Origin: Hyphomicrobiales bacterium
Lineage (GTDB): Bacteria; Pseudomonadota; Alphaproteobacteria; Rhizobiales; Rhizobiaceae
Length of the DNA stretch: 64,000 nucleotides
Assembly: GCA_900466875.1 (NCBI GenBank)
Contig: UBNQ01000020.1
Coordinates: forward strand, 248,001-312,000
Direction of reading: 5' to 3'
Shown: positions 1-7,932 of the stretch, piece by piece
Position numbering within the stretch: the first letter of the stretch is position 1
Layout of the letters: every line of letters starts with the position of its first letter
Notes under the pieces: generated by a model
What the model saw: the letters and a program-made list of their open reading frames with translations, nothing else
Database searches by the model: none
What the model was told of the DNA's origin: nothing
Program-made: the position numbers and the translations under genes

Positions 1-406
1 CGACACCACCTAGCGACCATCCTACAACCACCGGGCTGTCAACATTGCTCGCCTCCAGGACGGCGGCAAGATCATTGGCCCAGTGACGTCCATCTCGATA
101 GGCTTCCGTGGCGTCCGGTTTGTCCGATTGCCCATGGCCGCGCAAGTCGTAGGTGATCATCCGGTACTTTCGCAATTCTGGACTGCCGGTCTGGCCCTCC
201 CAGTTGAGACGGCTGCCAAGGAGACCATGGATGAACACGATCGGCCTGCCGTCAGGATCTCCGCTTTCCTGAACCGCGATCTCCACCCCATCCGGCGACT
301 GCACGGTATAGTTCTTACCCGCAGCACTTACCGCTGACGCCGAAAACACCATCAGGGCTGCAACGCTTAGCGCGCCCAACAGTGCGTTTAACTTAGTGAA
401 GTTCAT
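1..406 (-). CDS. alpha/beta hydrolase, secreted, 3' end outside window
   Basis: An open frame on the minus strand starts at an ATG at 406 and runs off the window edge, so only about 135 residues are visible. The N-terminus is a clear signal peptide (basic start, hydrophobic stretch, SASA-VSA-A near residue 30). It is followed by an alpha/beta-hydrolase core: VFIHG oxyanion-hole segment, a YDLRGHGQSD strand and the nucleophile elbow GWSLGG. The family resembles non-heme haloperoxidase or epoxide-hydrolase-like esterases. The substrate cannot be told. It is divergent from the TetR gene, which probably controls it. Confidence 0.8.
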   Translation of the reverse strand, partial: MNFTKLNALLGALSVAALMVFSASAVSAAGKNYTVQSPDGVEIAVQESGDPDGRPIVFIHGLLGSRLNWEGQTGSPELRKYRMITYDLRGHGQSDKPDATEAYRDGRHWANDLAAVLEASNVDSPVVVGWSLGGV

Positions 407-508
407 TCAGATCAATCCTTGCTTGTCTAGTGAGTTTTGGGCTCGAAGCTGGAACCGAGAGCCACGACTGACGTCGGTGAGTGCGACGGTCATCTCGTTA
501 ATTGTATC

Positions 509-564
509 GATCACTAAACACTAACGACTTGCTTTTTGATGTCAACCACTCTTTAGTGATCACT
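509..564. promoter_or_regulatory. Inverted-repeat operator for the TetR regulator
   Basis: GATCACTAAA at 509-518 is exactly inverted as TTTAGTGATC at 552-561, and AGTGATCACT at 555-564 is itself a palindrome. An extra CACTAA copy follows the first arm. The elements lie between the divergent hydrolase and tetR genes and reach up to the tetR start, as expected of an autoregulatory TetR-family operator. Assignment to this regulator is inferred from position only. Confidence 0.5.
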
Positions 565-1173
565 ATGGATAAGATCATTCGGAAGCGGCGCGGCGGGCCC
601 CGCACCTTTGACAGACACGAGGCGGTCGATACCGCCATGCGCCTTTTCTGGCGCCACGGCTATGAGGGGGTGTCGCTGAGCGACCTGACCTCCACAATCG
701 GCATTGCTCCGCCGAGCCTCTATGCTGCATTCGGCAACAAGGCAGGACTGTACCGGGAGACGCTGGACCACTATCTCGGGATGCAGGGCGCACTGACCGA
801 TCTCGGCGTCGCGACCGATATGGCACAAGCTGTCGAAACCATGCTGCGCAACGCAGTCAAAGCGGTGACCTCAACTGAGGGGGAGAGAGGTTGTATGGTA
901 TCGAGTGGCATGCTGCAAAGTGCGCCAGAACATTCCGAGCTAGCGAGGGAATTGACCTCTCGGCGAGACGACATGCGGCACGCAATCTCCCAAGCCCTAC
1001 TCCCCTACATGGATGCGGCTCGCGCTGAGACTCTCGCCCGTTATCTTGTGACCTTGCTGCAGGGGCTTTCCGTGCAGGCTAGAGACGGTGCGACGCGTGA
1101 CGAATTAGAGCAGGTTGTCGATCAAGTCATAGCAGGGATCCGTGCGACGTTGCCACTCAAACCAGCTGTGTAA
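565..1173 (+). CDS. TetR/AcrR family transcriptional regulator
   Basis: A 202-residue protein with a typical TetR N-terminal DNA-binding domain: a basic leader, then AMRLFWRHGYEGVSLSDLT, the recognition helix region APPSLYAAFGNKAGLY and the linking LDHYL helix. The C-terminal half is a variable ligand-binding domain whose inducer cannot be predicted. The frame opens further upstream at a TTG (502), but the ATG at 565 gives the usual short basic leader and leaves the inverted-repeat operator outside the gene. It is probably the local repressor of the divergent hydrolase. Confidence 0.85.
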   Translation: MDKIIRKRRGGPRTFDRHEAVDTAMRLFWRHGYEGVSLSDLTSTIGIAPPSLYAAFGNKAGLYRETLDHYLGMQGALTDLGVATDMAQAVETMLRNAVKAVTSTEGERGCMVSSGMLQSAPEHSELARELTSRRDDMRHAISQALLPYMDAARAETLARYLVTLLQGLSVQARDGATRDELEQVVDQVIAGIRATLPLKPAV

Positions 1174-1438
1174 AACGCCGTCAGGTGTCAGTGATGCATA
1201 CCGCAAGCAAGGCCTGCTCCAGTCGCTCGTATCCACTCAGGATCTTAAACGCTTTAGCCGCCAATTCCTTGCGCTCGAGCAAGGGGCCACGCGCACGATG
1301 ATTCTACCGAACACAGAGTGCGGCCAGTCCAGATTGGCCGGCCGCACTCAGCGAGGCTGCTAACTTTCGCAGCGGCGCTGGGGACATTTACGTGGACCAA
1401 ATCTGGTCAGTCCGCCACAGCAGAAAGACAACTGCAGC

Positions 1439-2554
1439 TCACACCAGTTCAGCAAGTGAGGCAGCGTCGAAGCCCTTAAGCTCTGCCCAATCACCCGATC
1501 TTACCTTCTCGACCCAGGCAGGATCAGTAATGAGTGCTCGACCAACAGCGATGAGATCAAATTCATCACGCTCCATCCGCTCGAGAAGCTTGTCCAGTCC
1601 CACGCTGGTCGACCCCTCACCACTAAATGCGCCCATAACGTCGCCTGATAAGCCAACCGAGCCGACGCTGATTGTGGCGGCGCCGGTCAACTTCTTGGCC
1701 CATCCGGCGAAATTGAGCCCTTCCGCTCCGTCGATCTCACGGAACTCCGGCTCCCAGAAGCGTCGTTGAGAGCAGTGCAGCACGTCGACACCCGCATCGA
1801 CCAGAGGCTGCAGCCAGTCGGCCAACAGGTCGGGCGTCTCAGCAATGCGCGCGGCATAGTCCTGCGGCTTCCACTGGCTCACGCGCAAAATGATCGGGAA
1901 GCCTGGCCCGACGCTGGCGCGGACCGCGGCGACGAGCTCTGCGGCGAAGCGAGACCGTTCTCGGATCGTGGCGCCACCGTAGCGGTCGCTGCGCAGGTTG
2001 GTGCCGTTCCAGAAGAACTGGTCGATGAGATAGCCATGGGCGCCATGAAGCTCGATCGTGTCGAAGCCGAGCCGCTTCGCCTCAGCGGCCGCTTTGGAGA
2101 AGGCGGCAATCGTTTCGGCGATGTCCGCATCACTCATGATCTTGCCACGCGGGAGGCCAGGCGCGTCGAGTCCCGAGGGGCTTTCCACCTCCACATCGGG
2201 CACCCAGTCAGTCAGAAAACTTTTAACCCCGCCGGTGTGCCACAACTGTGGTCCCATTTTAGCTCCGCCATGATGAACCGCATCGATCACGTTCTTCCAA
2301 CCCGAAAGGGCCGCTTCGCCGTGGAAGAACGGTATGCCTGGATCGTTGCGCGATGCCGGCCGATCGATCACCGTGCCCTCTGAAAGAATGAGACCGGCAC
2401 CACCTTCGGCCCGCCGCCGATAATAGGCGGAGTGCATGGGACCAGGGATGCCAGTAGGAGCAAAGCTGCGTGTCATCGGGGCCATGACGATGCGGTTTGC
2501 TAATTCCATCGAGCCGATGCTGAATGGCCGGAAGAGGACGTCTGTTGAATTCAT
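1439..2554 (-). CDS. NADH:flavin oxidoreductase, Old Yellow Enzyme family
   Basis: A 371-residue FMN-dependent TIM-barrel ene-reductase. It begins LFRPFSIGSMELANRIVMAP, the standard OYE start, and contains the active-site region HGAHGYLIDQFFWNGTN followed by RSDRYGG, plus phosphate-binding segments near the end (SVGSVG and AVGRALITDPAW). The ATG at 2554 starts the conserved domain and follows an AAAGG ribosome site; an upstream TTG extension adds only non-conserved residues. OYE enzymes reduce activated C=C bonds of enones, nitro compounds or quinones using NAD(P)H. It is divergent from an HxlR regulator, a common pairing for electrophile-responsive reductases. Confidence 0.9.
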   Translation of the reverse strand: MNSTDVLFRPFSIGSMELANRIVMAPMTRSFAPTGIPGPMHSAYYRRRAEGGAGLILSEGTVIDRPASRNDPGIPFFHGEAALSGWKNVIDAVHHGGAKMGPQLWHTGGVKSFLTDWVPDVEVESPSGLDAPGLPRGKIMSDADIAETIAAFSKAAAEAKRLGFDTIELHGAHGYLIDQFFWNGTNLRSDRYGGATIRERSRFAAELVAAVRASVGPGFPIILRVSQWKPQDYAARIAETPDLLADWLQPLVDAGVDVLHCSQRRFWEPEFREIDGAEGLNFAGWAKKLTGAATISVGSVGLSGDVMGAFSGEGSTSVGLDKLLERMERDEFDLIAVGRALITDPAWVEKVRSGDWAELKGFDAASLAELV

Positions 2555-2598
2555 AGGAAAGCCTTTCGTGCTGATTTGCGCGAAAGGTATATATCTGC

Positions 2599-2636
2599 TA
2601 CTTAGGCGCAAGAACGCACTTGAATTCGCCTAGGTA
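2599..2636. promoter_or_regulatory. Inverted repeat in OYE/HxlR divergent promoter
   Basis: TACTTAGGCG at 2599-2608 is mirrored, with one mismatch, by CGCCTAGGTA at 2627-2636; the arm centres are 28 bases apart. The pair lies in the 97-base divergent intergenic region, close to the start of the HxlR gene. It is a plausible operator for that winged-helix dimer. This is inferred from position and symmetry. Confidence 0.45.
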
Positions 2637-2651
2637 TCGCCGAGGAAACCA

Positions 2652-3017
2652 ATGCCCGTCTGCCAGCACTTCGACGAGAACTGTCCCAGTCGCTCTCTGT
2701 TCGACAATATCGCTGATAAGTGGTCGATGATGGTGATCAGCGTGTTGGAAACAGGGCCCATGCGGTTCAACGGGATCAAGCGTCACCTGGGGGGCGTCAC
2801 ACAAAAGGCGCTGACGCAATGCCTGCGGCGGTTGGAACGCAACGGATTGATTTCCCGCCGCGTGATCACCGGATCGCCGATCGGAGTTGAATATGCGATC
2901 ACGCCGCTAGGTCGCTCGCTGCTGGGTCCTTTTCAGGCACTCCATGCCTGGACGCTAGAGCATCTGGATGAGGTGGACCGAGCCCGCACGGTGTTCGACA
3001 GCCGCACTCCCGCGTGA
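2652..3017 (+). CDS. HxlR family transcriptional regulator
   Basis: A 121-residue MarR/HxlR-type winged helix. It has the early cysteines typical of HxlR redox sensors (C4, C11), the conserved NIADKWSMMVISVLETGPMR core, the recognition helix around GGVTQKALTQCLRRLERNGL and the wing residues GVEYAITPLGRSL. Members such as YodB and HypR sense electrophiles or oxidants through the N-terminal cysteine. The gene is divergent from the Old Yellow Enzyme gene, which it likely controls. Confidence 0.9.
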   Translation: MPVCQHFDENCPSRSLFDNIADKWSMMVISVLETGPMRFNGIKRHLGGVTQKALTQCLRRLERNGLISRRVITGSPIGVEYAITPLGRSLLGPFQALHAWTLEHLDEVDRARTVFDSRTPA

Positions 3018-3185
3018 TCTGAAGCGTAAGTGATTTCAACCCATCATCGGGCGCCAGAGGAGGCGGCGCGGCACGAATGGGCTCACGTTAATGCCCAACC
3101 GCGATCATTTTCCTAGGCGTCGTCAAACTCACGCTGCGACCGGAGCCAATCCACCTGGATGCACTTGTGCCAGGAGCAAGCAGCG

Positions 3186-3578
3186 TCACCGACGACCTTT
3201 CTCGTTGTCAAAGCGCAAGATTGCCTCCGCGACTTTGTCGCCATTGGCCGCTGCCCATGCGCAGAGCGCTTCAAAAGGCTCGCGCAAAGAGTGGCCGAGT
3301 GGCGTGATTGCATATTCCACGCCGATCGGCTGCGTTGGAAGCACAGTCCTCGTCACAAGGCCATTGCGCTCAAGTCTCTTCAGCGCATCGGCCAACGCTT
3401 TGTGCGTGATCCCATCAAGACGCCGCTTGATCTCATTGAAGCGCGAGGGTTTCGGACAGATAACTGTCAGTATCAGAATCGTCCATTTGTCGGCAATCTT
3501 GTCGAGCACCGGACGAACCAGCGGCATGTCGCAAAGAGCGCGGTGAGAGAGGCCTTCCAGGTCGGTATACTCGTCCAT
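3186..3578 (-). CDS. HxlR family transcriptional regulator (second copy)
   Basis: A 130-residue HxlR protein clearly paralogous to the one at 2652-3017. It shares DKIADKWTILILTV, the ITHKALADALKRLERNGLV recognition region and GVEYAITPLGHSL. One cysteine (C16) lies in the N-terminal arm. The gene is divergent from an SDR oxidoreductase, repeating the layout of a regulator facing a reductase seen 600 bases away. It probably controls the SDR gene. Confidence 0.88.
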   Translation of the reverse strand: MDEYTDLEGLSHRALCDMPLVRPVLDKIADKWTILILTVICPKPSRFNEIKRRLDGITHKALADALKRLERNGLVTRTVLPTQPIGVEYAITPLGHSLREPFEALCAWAAANGDKVAEAILRFDNEKGRR

Positions 3579-3603
3579 ATCTAGGCTATTCCAGGTGCGT
3601 AAT

Positions 3604-3629
3604 TGATATCAGATATCCGCTATATATCA
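3604..3629. promoter_or_regulatory. AT-rich inverted repeat between HxlR and SDR genes
   Basis: TGATAT at 3604-3609 pairs with ATATCA at 3624-3629, and the spacer contains a further ATATC. The element sits just upstream of the SDR ribosome site and at the 5' side of the divergent HxlR gene. It is a candidate operator or core promoter, supported only by symmetry and position. Confidence 0.3.
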
Positions 3630-3659
3630 TTGTGAGACCATCCAGTGAAAGGATTCAAG

Positions 3660-4391
3660 ATGGCTCAAATGAATAACAAAGTGGCCTTGGTCGTAGGCGG
3701 CGCGAAGGGGATCGGCCTGGCGATCGCGGAGCGGCTTTCTGTCGAAGGCGCAAACGTCTTCATCACCAGTCGTAGAAGTGAAGACGCTGAAAAGGCGGCC
3801 AACGGCATCGGAAACGGCGCGGTCGGCATCACTGCTGACGCAAGCTCTCCCGACGACATGCTGAGGGCCGTCGAGAAAGTGCGCGCAGCACACGGTCGTA
3901 TCGATGCGCTTGTTTTGAATGCAGGGCTTTCCGAGCCTTCGCAGATCACCGACATGACTCCTGAGCACTTCGACCGCCATTTTGATGTCAATGTACGGGG
4001 GATGGTATTCGGACTTCAGGCTGCTCTTCCTGGAATGAAGGAGGGCGGCTCGATCGTGCTTATAGGGTCCGTCGCCGGGAGCTCCGGCTACTCGTCTTAC
4101 GGAACCTACTGCGCAACAAAAGCAGCTGTCCGTTCTTATGGCAGAACTTGGGCAGCAGAACTTGCACCCAAAGGAATTCGGGTCAATGTCGTTGCTCCCG
4201 GCCCTACGGATACCGAGATGATGGCTGCTGTCGCGGACGACACTCGCGCGGCAATTGTTGCTCCGATCCCTATGGGTCGTATGGCTCGGCCTTCCGAAGT
4301 CGCCTCGGCCGCCTTGTTCTTGCTGAGTGACGATGCAAGCTACATCGCCGGCGCTGAACTCTGCGTCGATGGCGGTTTGCGGCAGGTTTAA
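3660..4391 (+). CDS. SDR family NAD(P)-dependent oxidoreductase
   Basis: A classical short-chain dehydrogenase/reductase of 243 residues. It has the cofactor-binding GGAKGIG loop near the N-terminus, the LNAG motif after strand 4, an active-site serine in the GSVAGSSG region and the YCATKAA catalytic Tyr-x3-Lys, and it ends with the usual GAELCVDGG. The ATG at 3660 was chosen because AAAGGA lies about seven bases upstream; an in-frame GTG at 3645 would bury that ribosome site. The substrate is unknown. The divergent HxlR regulator suggests electrophile- or redox-induced expression. Confidence 0.92.
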   Translation: MAQMNNKVALVVGGAKGIGLAIAERLSVEGANVFITSRRSEDAEKAANGIGNGAVGITADASSPDDMLRAVEKVRAAHGRIDALVLNAGLSEPSQITDMTPEHFDRHFDVNVRGMVFGLQAALPGMKEGGSIVLIGSVAGSSGYSSYGTYCATKAAVRSYGRTWAAELAPKGIRVNVVAPGPTDTEMMAAVADDTRAAIVAPIPMGRMARPSEVASAALFLLSDDASYIAGAELCVDGGLRQV

Positions 4392-4407
4392 GGGAGTTTT
4401 CGAAAAC

Positions 4408-4440
4408 GTTGTGCCCGGCCTGATCCAGGTCTGGCACAAC
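4408..4440 (+). terminator. Stem-loop after the SDR gene
   Basis: GTTGTGCC at 4408-4415 is exactly inverted as GGCACAAC at 4433-4440, just downstream of the SDR stop. There is no T-tract, so intrinsic termination is uncertain. It may be a transcript-end hairpin or a residual recombination site. Confidence 0.35.
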
Positions 4441-5357
4441 AAAGCAACGGCCATAAGACCACTTGATTTAAAACAACCTGACCATCATTGCCGGCAGCGT
4501 TCCCCATGCGATCATGGATAGCAGGGAATGTCGCAGCCCCTCGCATCGCACTTATGATCGAATTGGTGCTAAACGCCTGCGGCGGAGGCGCTATAGGCTT
4601 CGTGCCACCCTCTACCCGTTCATTCTCGGCTTCGTTCGAGATCCACGATGCGCTTGCTCTATGGATCGGCACAGGCGATGCCTAGCTGGCCGTAGAAAAA
4701 GCGAAAGCAGTCGTCGATTTGAACGAGCAAGGCCGCAGCTAAGTAGGCCGCGCCGCGTCAATCGCGCGCCGTGGTAATAGGTCTTGAAAGGAATCGAACC
4801 AACGGCCACTACGTTTTGATTCAACGACGTCGTTGAAGATCCCCCGTTTTCACCTTCAGCGTTGCAATAGACAATCTCTGACTTCTCATGGGGCCACAAT
4901 GTGCAGAGCCCATTCCCAAAAGCCCGAAATTCCCGGTAATCCAACGATAGAGATCTCATACTAACCGAAGCTTATTGTAGTAATGGGTACGTGTCTAACC
5001 AGTCACCGGCTGTAGAGCTCGCTGATGTTGACTAGGCTGCACCGCCTCGATCCGCAATCGTCCGTGACAATCAACTTGCTCGGTTCGATAGCGTCAACCC
5101 CGCGTCTAAGCAAATGCTCGCCAAATCGGGGCCGAATCCCTCGCGAACTTCTTCCAAAAGAAGCATTGGCTGCTTGCGGCACCTCTCCAGTTATTTCGAT
5201 CGCACACCGTGTGAACTCCAACGCGACAAGTCCTGCAAAATACCCAGAAAAATACGAGAGATTATCGGCATTGTTAGAATCAAGACATTCTAGTGCGACT
5301 GTATTGCAATTAGCATCATTCACTCTAATTGTCTTAATCACAGAGGGATTGAGCTGC
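4441..5357. other. Poorly coding region, probable gene remnants and kai promoter
   Basis: No convincing intact gene is seen. A plus-strand frame at about 4488-4739 reads protein-like but is interrupted by a TAG at 4683, and its downstream part (LAVEKAKAVVDLNEQGRS) ends in a normal stop, suggesting a decayed gene. A minus-strand frame from 4959 opens with a plausible peptide but then degenerates. A minus-strand frame ending at 5003 also reads protein-like for about 100 residues. The last 80 bases before 5358 are AT-rich and should hold the promoter of the kai operon. No GGAAC-type site was found there. Confidence 0.4.
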
Positions 5358-5525
5358 ATGAAAAAAGCGATCACGGTGCGACTGGATCCCGAACTTCTTG
5401 AAGAGGTGCGGCTGAAAGCCGAAGACGAAAACCGGACCTTGACCAACTTCATCGCCACCGCCCTCAAAGAACGGCTTCGCCCCGCTTCCAGCGGTGAGCG
5501 AACACCTGCAAATGGACAAAAATAA
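5358..5525 (+). CDS. Small ribbon-helix-helix (CopG-type) protein at head of kai operon
   Basis: A 55-residue protein beginning MKKAITVRLDPELLEEVR, then KAEDENRTLTNFIATALKERL. This is the beta-strand, helix, turn, helix pattern of Arc/MetJ/CopG DNA-binding dimers. The longer open frame upstream lacks coding character, so the ATG at 5358 is the likely start. The stop lies three bases before the kaiC start, so the two are co-transcribed and probably translationally coupled. I infer a role as local transcription regulator or a non-toxin RHH partner. No toxin gene lies beside it, so a toxin-antitoxin role is unlikely. Confidence 0.75.
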   Translation: MKKAITVRLDPELLEEVRLKAEDENRTLTNFIATALKERLRPASSGERTPANGQK

Positions 5526-5528
5526 CCT

Positions 5529-7238
5529 ATGACCGATAGATCGACCCTTCTCAAGGATGCTGCGACGACCTCTGCGCTGGCAAAAGCAGCAACCGGGATT
5601 TCGGGTTTTGACGAAATAACGCTGGGTGGACTGCCAGCCGGCAGACCGACGCTGGTCTGTGGTGGGCCAGGATGCGGCAAAACGCTTTTTGCGATGACTT
5701 TTCTGGTCAACGGCGCGACGCAGTTCGACGAGCCCGGCGTCTTCATGAGCTTCGAGGAGGCAAGCGAAGACCTCGTAAAGAATGTGGTCTCCCTCGGTTA
5801 CGACGTTCAGTCTTTGATCGATGAGAACCGCCTAGCGTTGGACTACGTCCGTGTCGAAAAAGGCGAGATCGAAGAAGCCGGAGAGTATGACCTTGATGGT
5901 CTGTTTGTCCGGCTTGGTTACGCCATCGATCAGATCGGCGCCAAGCGAGTCGTGCTCGATACACTGGAGGTCCTTTTTGCCGGTCTTGGCAATAGCGATA
6001 TCCTCCGTGCCGAACTACGGCGACTGTTTGCATGGCTCAAGGAAAAAGGTGTCACTGCAGTCATCACCGCGGAACGTGGCGAGGGATCGCTGACACGCTA
6101 CGGGCTTGAAGAATATATTTCCGACTGCGTGCTCTTCCTGGACAACCGGGTCGAGCACCAGATCACAACGCGACGCATCCGAGTCGTAAAGTATCGTGGC
6201 TCAGCCCATGGTACCAATGAATACCCGTTCTTGATCGACGATCAGGGGATCTCCGTATTACCGATTACGTCAGCGGGGCTTTCGCATTCCACCAACAATG
6301 AGGCCGTCTCAACCGGGGTCGCAAGCCTCGATGGTATGCTCGGCATCGGCGGCTTTTACCGTGGCTCGAGCGTCTTGATCTCGGGAACTGCCGGTACCGG
6401 CAAAACGAGCCTCGCCAGCCACTTCGTCGAAGCTGCCTGTCGGCGGGGTGAGAAGTGTCTTTATTTTGCCTTCGAGGAGTCGCCCGCACAGATCGTCCGT
6501 AACATGCGCTCTATCGGCATCGACCTCGAACCGATGATTGCGTCCGGCCTCCTTCGGTTTGAGGCTGCCCGCCCTAGCCTGTTCGGCCTCGAAATGCACC
6601 TCGCCCGGATGCACCGAGAGATCGAGAAGTTCAAACCCGACGTGGTGGTACTTGATCCGATTTCGTCACTGCGCGGCGAACAAGGTGAAGTCCATTCCGC
6701 ATTGCTGAGGGTCATCGACCTTCTCAAAAGCCGCGGCACAACGGCGCTTTTGACCAACCTGAATTCGGCTGGTCAGGCGGTCGAGGGCACTGACCTTGGC
6801 ATGTCATCGCTGATGGATACCTGGCTTTCGCTCGTGCATGTGGAGTCGAACGGCGAACGGAACAGGGGTCTCTATATCCTGAAGTCTCGCGGCATGAGCC
6901 ATTCTAACCAGGTTCGCGAATTCGAAATCACCAGCAGCGGCGTCCAGCTCGTCAGCACCTATCTCGGTTCCGGCGGTGTTCTGACCGGGTCTGCGCGCAT
7001 CGCTCGTGAAGCAGCCGACGCTGCCGATGCGCTGCGGCGGACGCAGGAGAGCACGCGCAAGCGGCGTGATATGGAACGGCGGCGTGCTGCCGTGAACAGG
7101 CAGATAGCCGAGCTGCAGGCATCTCTCGATGCGGAAGAAGATGAAGTTTCCGAGTGGCTCACGCAGGACGAAGCACGGGAGAATTCGTATCTTCGCGAGA
7201 GAGATGCGATGGCGACACGTCGGGGAGCAGCAGAATGA
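5529..7238 (+). CDS. kaiC: KaiC-like double-RecA ATPase
   Basis: A 569-residue KaiC homologue with two RecA/KaiC domains. Domain I has Walker A GGPGCGKT (about 45-52), catalytic glutamates EE at 76-77 and Walker B VVLDTLE. Domain II has Walker A GTAGTGKT (about 286-293), EE at 316-317 and Walker B VVVLDP. MSSLMDT (425-431) aligns with the cyanobacterial autophosphorylation segment and supplies adjacent serines at 426-427. The C-terminus (about 490-560) is a charged coiled coil rather than the cyanobacterial A-loop. There is no kaiA in the window. Proteobacterial KaiC proteins work with KaiB and histidine kinases in timing or stress adaptation, and the operon here supplies both. Confidence 0.95.
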   Translation: MTDRSTLLKDAATTSALAKAATGISGFDEITLGGLPAGRPTLVCGGPGCGKTLFAMTFLVNGATQFDEPGVFMSFEEASEDLVKNVVSLGYDVQSLIDENRLALDYVRVEKGEIEEAGEYDLDGLFVRLGYAIDQIGAKRVVLDTLEVLFAGLGNSDILRAELRRLFAWLKEKGVTAVITAERGEGSLTRYGLEEYISDCVLFLDNRVEHQITTRRIRVVKYRGSAHGTNEYPFLIDDQGISVLPITSAGLSHSTNNEAVSTGVASLDGMLGIGGFYRGSSVLISGTAGTGKTSLASHFVEAACRRGEKCLYFAFEESPAQIVRNMRSIGIDLEPMIASGLLRFEAARPSLFGLEMHLARMHREIEKFKPDVVVLDPISSLRGEQGEVHSALLRVIDLLKSRGTTALLTNLNSAGQAVEGTDLGMSSLMDTWLSLVHVESNGERNRGLYILKSRGMSHSNQVREFEITSSGVQLVSTYLGSGGVLTGSARIAREAADAADALRRTQESTRKRRDMERRRAAVNRQIAELQASLDAEEDEVSEWLTQDEARENSYLRERDAMATRRGAAE

Positions 7239-7582
7239 CCAGCGAAGACTCCGACGCCTTTGATGCAGCACTCCTTGACCAAGGAGACGGTGAGGCTGTC
7301 GATGACGGTCATTACAACCTTCGCCTCTACGTCGCGGGCAAGACGCCCAAGTCTGTCGCCGCCTTAAGCAACCTCCAGAAAATTTGCGCGGAACATCTTG
7401 CAGGACGCTTCAGGATCGAGGTCGTCGATCTCCTTGAACACCCGCAGCTTGCTGCAGGCGATCAGATCCTAGCCGTGCCGACACTGGTCCGGCGCCTGCC
7501 GCCGCCACTGAAGCGCATCATCGGCAACCTCTCAGACTCGGAACGGGTTCTTGTCGGACTTGATCTGCGGAAAGAGGAATAG
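7235..7582 (+). CDS. kaiB: KaiB-like protein, first copy
   Basis: A 115-residue thioredoxin-fold KaiB protein with an acidic N-terminal extension of about 25 residues. The KaiB core runs from [14 protein letters not shown] through [13 protein letters not shown] to [20 protein letters not shown]. The start ATG overlaps the kaiC stop (ATGA), with GGGGAGCAG upstream, indicating translational coupling. In the cyanobacterial clock KaiB binds the CI ring of KaiC. The same interaction is inferred here. Confidence 0.93.
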   Translation: MTSEDSDAFDAALLDQGDGEAVDDGHYNLRLYVAGKTPKSVAALSNLQKICAEHLAGRFRIEVVDLLEHPQLAAGDQILAVPTLVRRLPPPLKRIIGNLSDSERVLVGLDLRKEE

Positions 7583-7587
7583 AGGGC

Positions 7588-7932
7588 ATGCCGGATAAAG
7601 TTCTGCCCATTGCCGATGCGGCAGACGGACTTTTGAAGTCCCCCGAATATCTGTTTCGCCTATACGTCACGGGAGCGACATCAAGGTCGTCCCGCGCAAT
7701 CTCCAACGCACGTAAAATTTTCGAGCGAGATCTCGCGGGCCGGTACGATCTCGAGATCATCGATATCTATCTGGAACCGCTCAAAGCCAAGGAGCATCAG
7801 ATCGTCGCCGCGCCTACACTTGTGAAGCTTTCGCCCAGTCCCGTACGCCGTGTTATTGGTGACCTGTCGGACGATGCGAAAGTCAGACGGGTCTTTGATA
7901 TCGAAAACCCATCGCAAGGGGTCAAGCGATGA
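7588..7932 (+). CDS. KaiB-like protein, second copy
   Basis: A 114-residue KaiB paralogue with core YLFRLYVTGATSRS, LEIIDIYLEPLKAKEHQIVAAPTL and SPSPVRRVIGDLSD. It begins five bases after the first kaiB and its stop overlaps the start of the histidine-kinase gene (ATGA). Tandem kaiB genes with divergent surfaces suggest that one may bind KaiC and the other the kinase, but this is inference. Confidence 0.93.
   Translation: MPDKVLPIADAADGLLKSPEYLFRLYVTGATSRSSRAISNARKIFERDLAGRYDLEIIDIYLEPLKAKEHQIVAAPTLVKLSPSPVRRVIGDLSDDAKVRRVFDIENPSQGVKR

Noticed and set aside
451..474. Possible RpoE2-type promoter before tetR (GGAAC-N16-CGTC)
   Set aside because: The -10 element lacks TT, and the nearby TetR operator gives a better explanation of control.
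1142..1363. 73-codon frame after the TetR gene
   Set aside because: Starts inside tetR, has no ribosome site and no protein-like pattern; the 1174-1438 gap appears to be non-coding.
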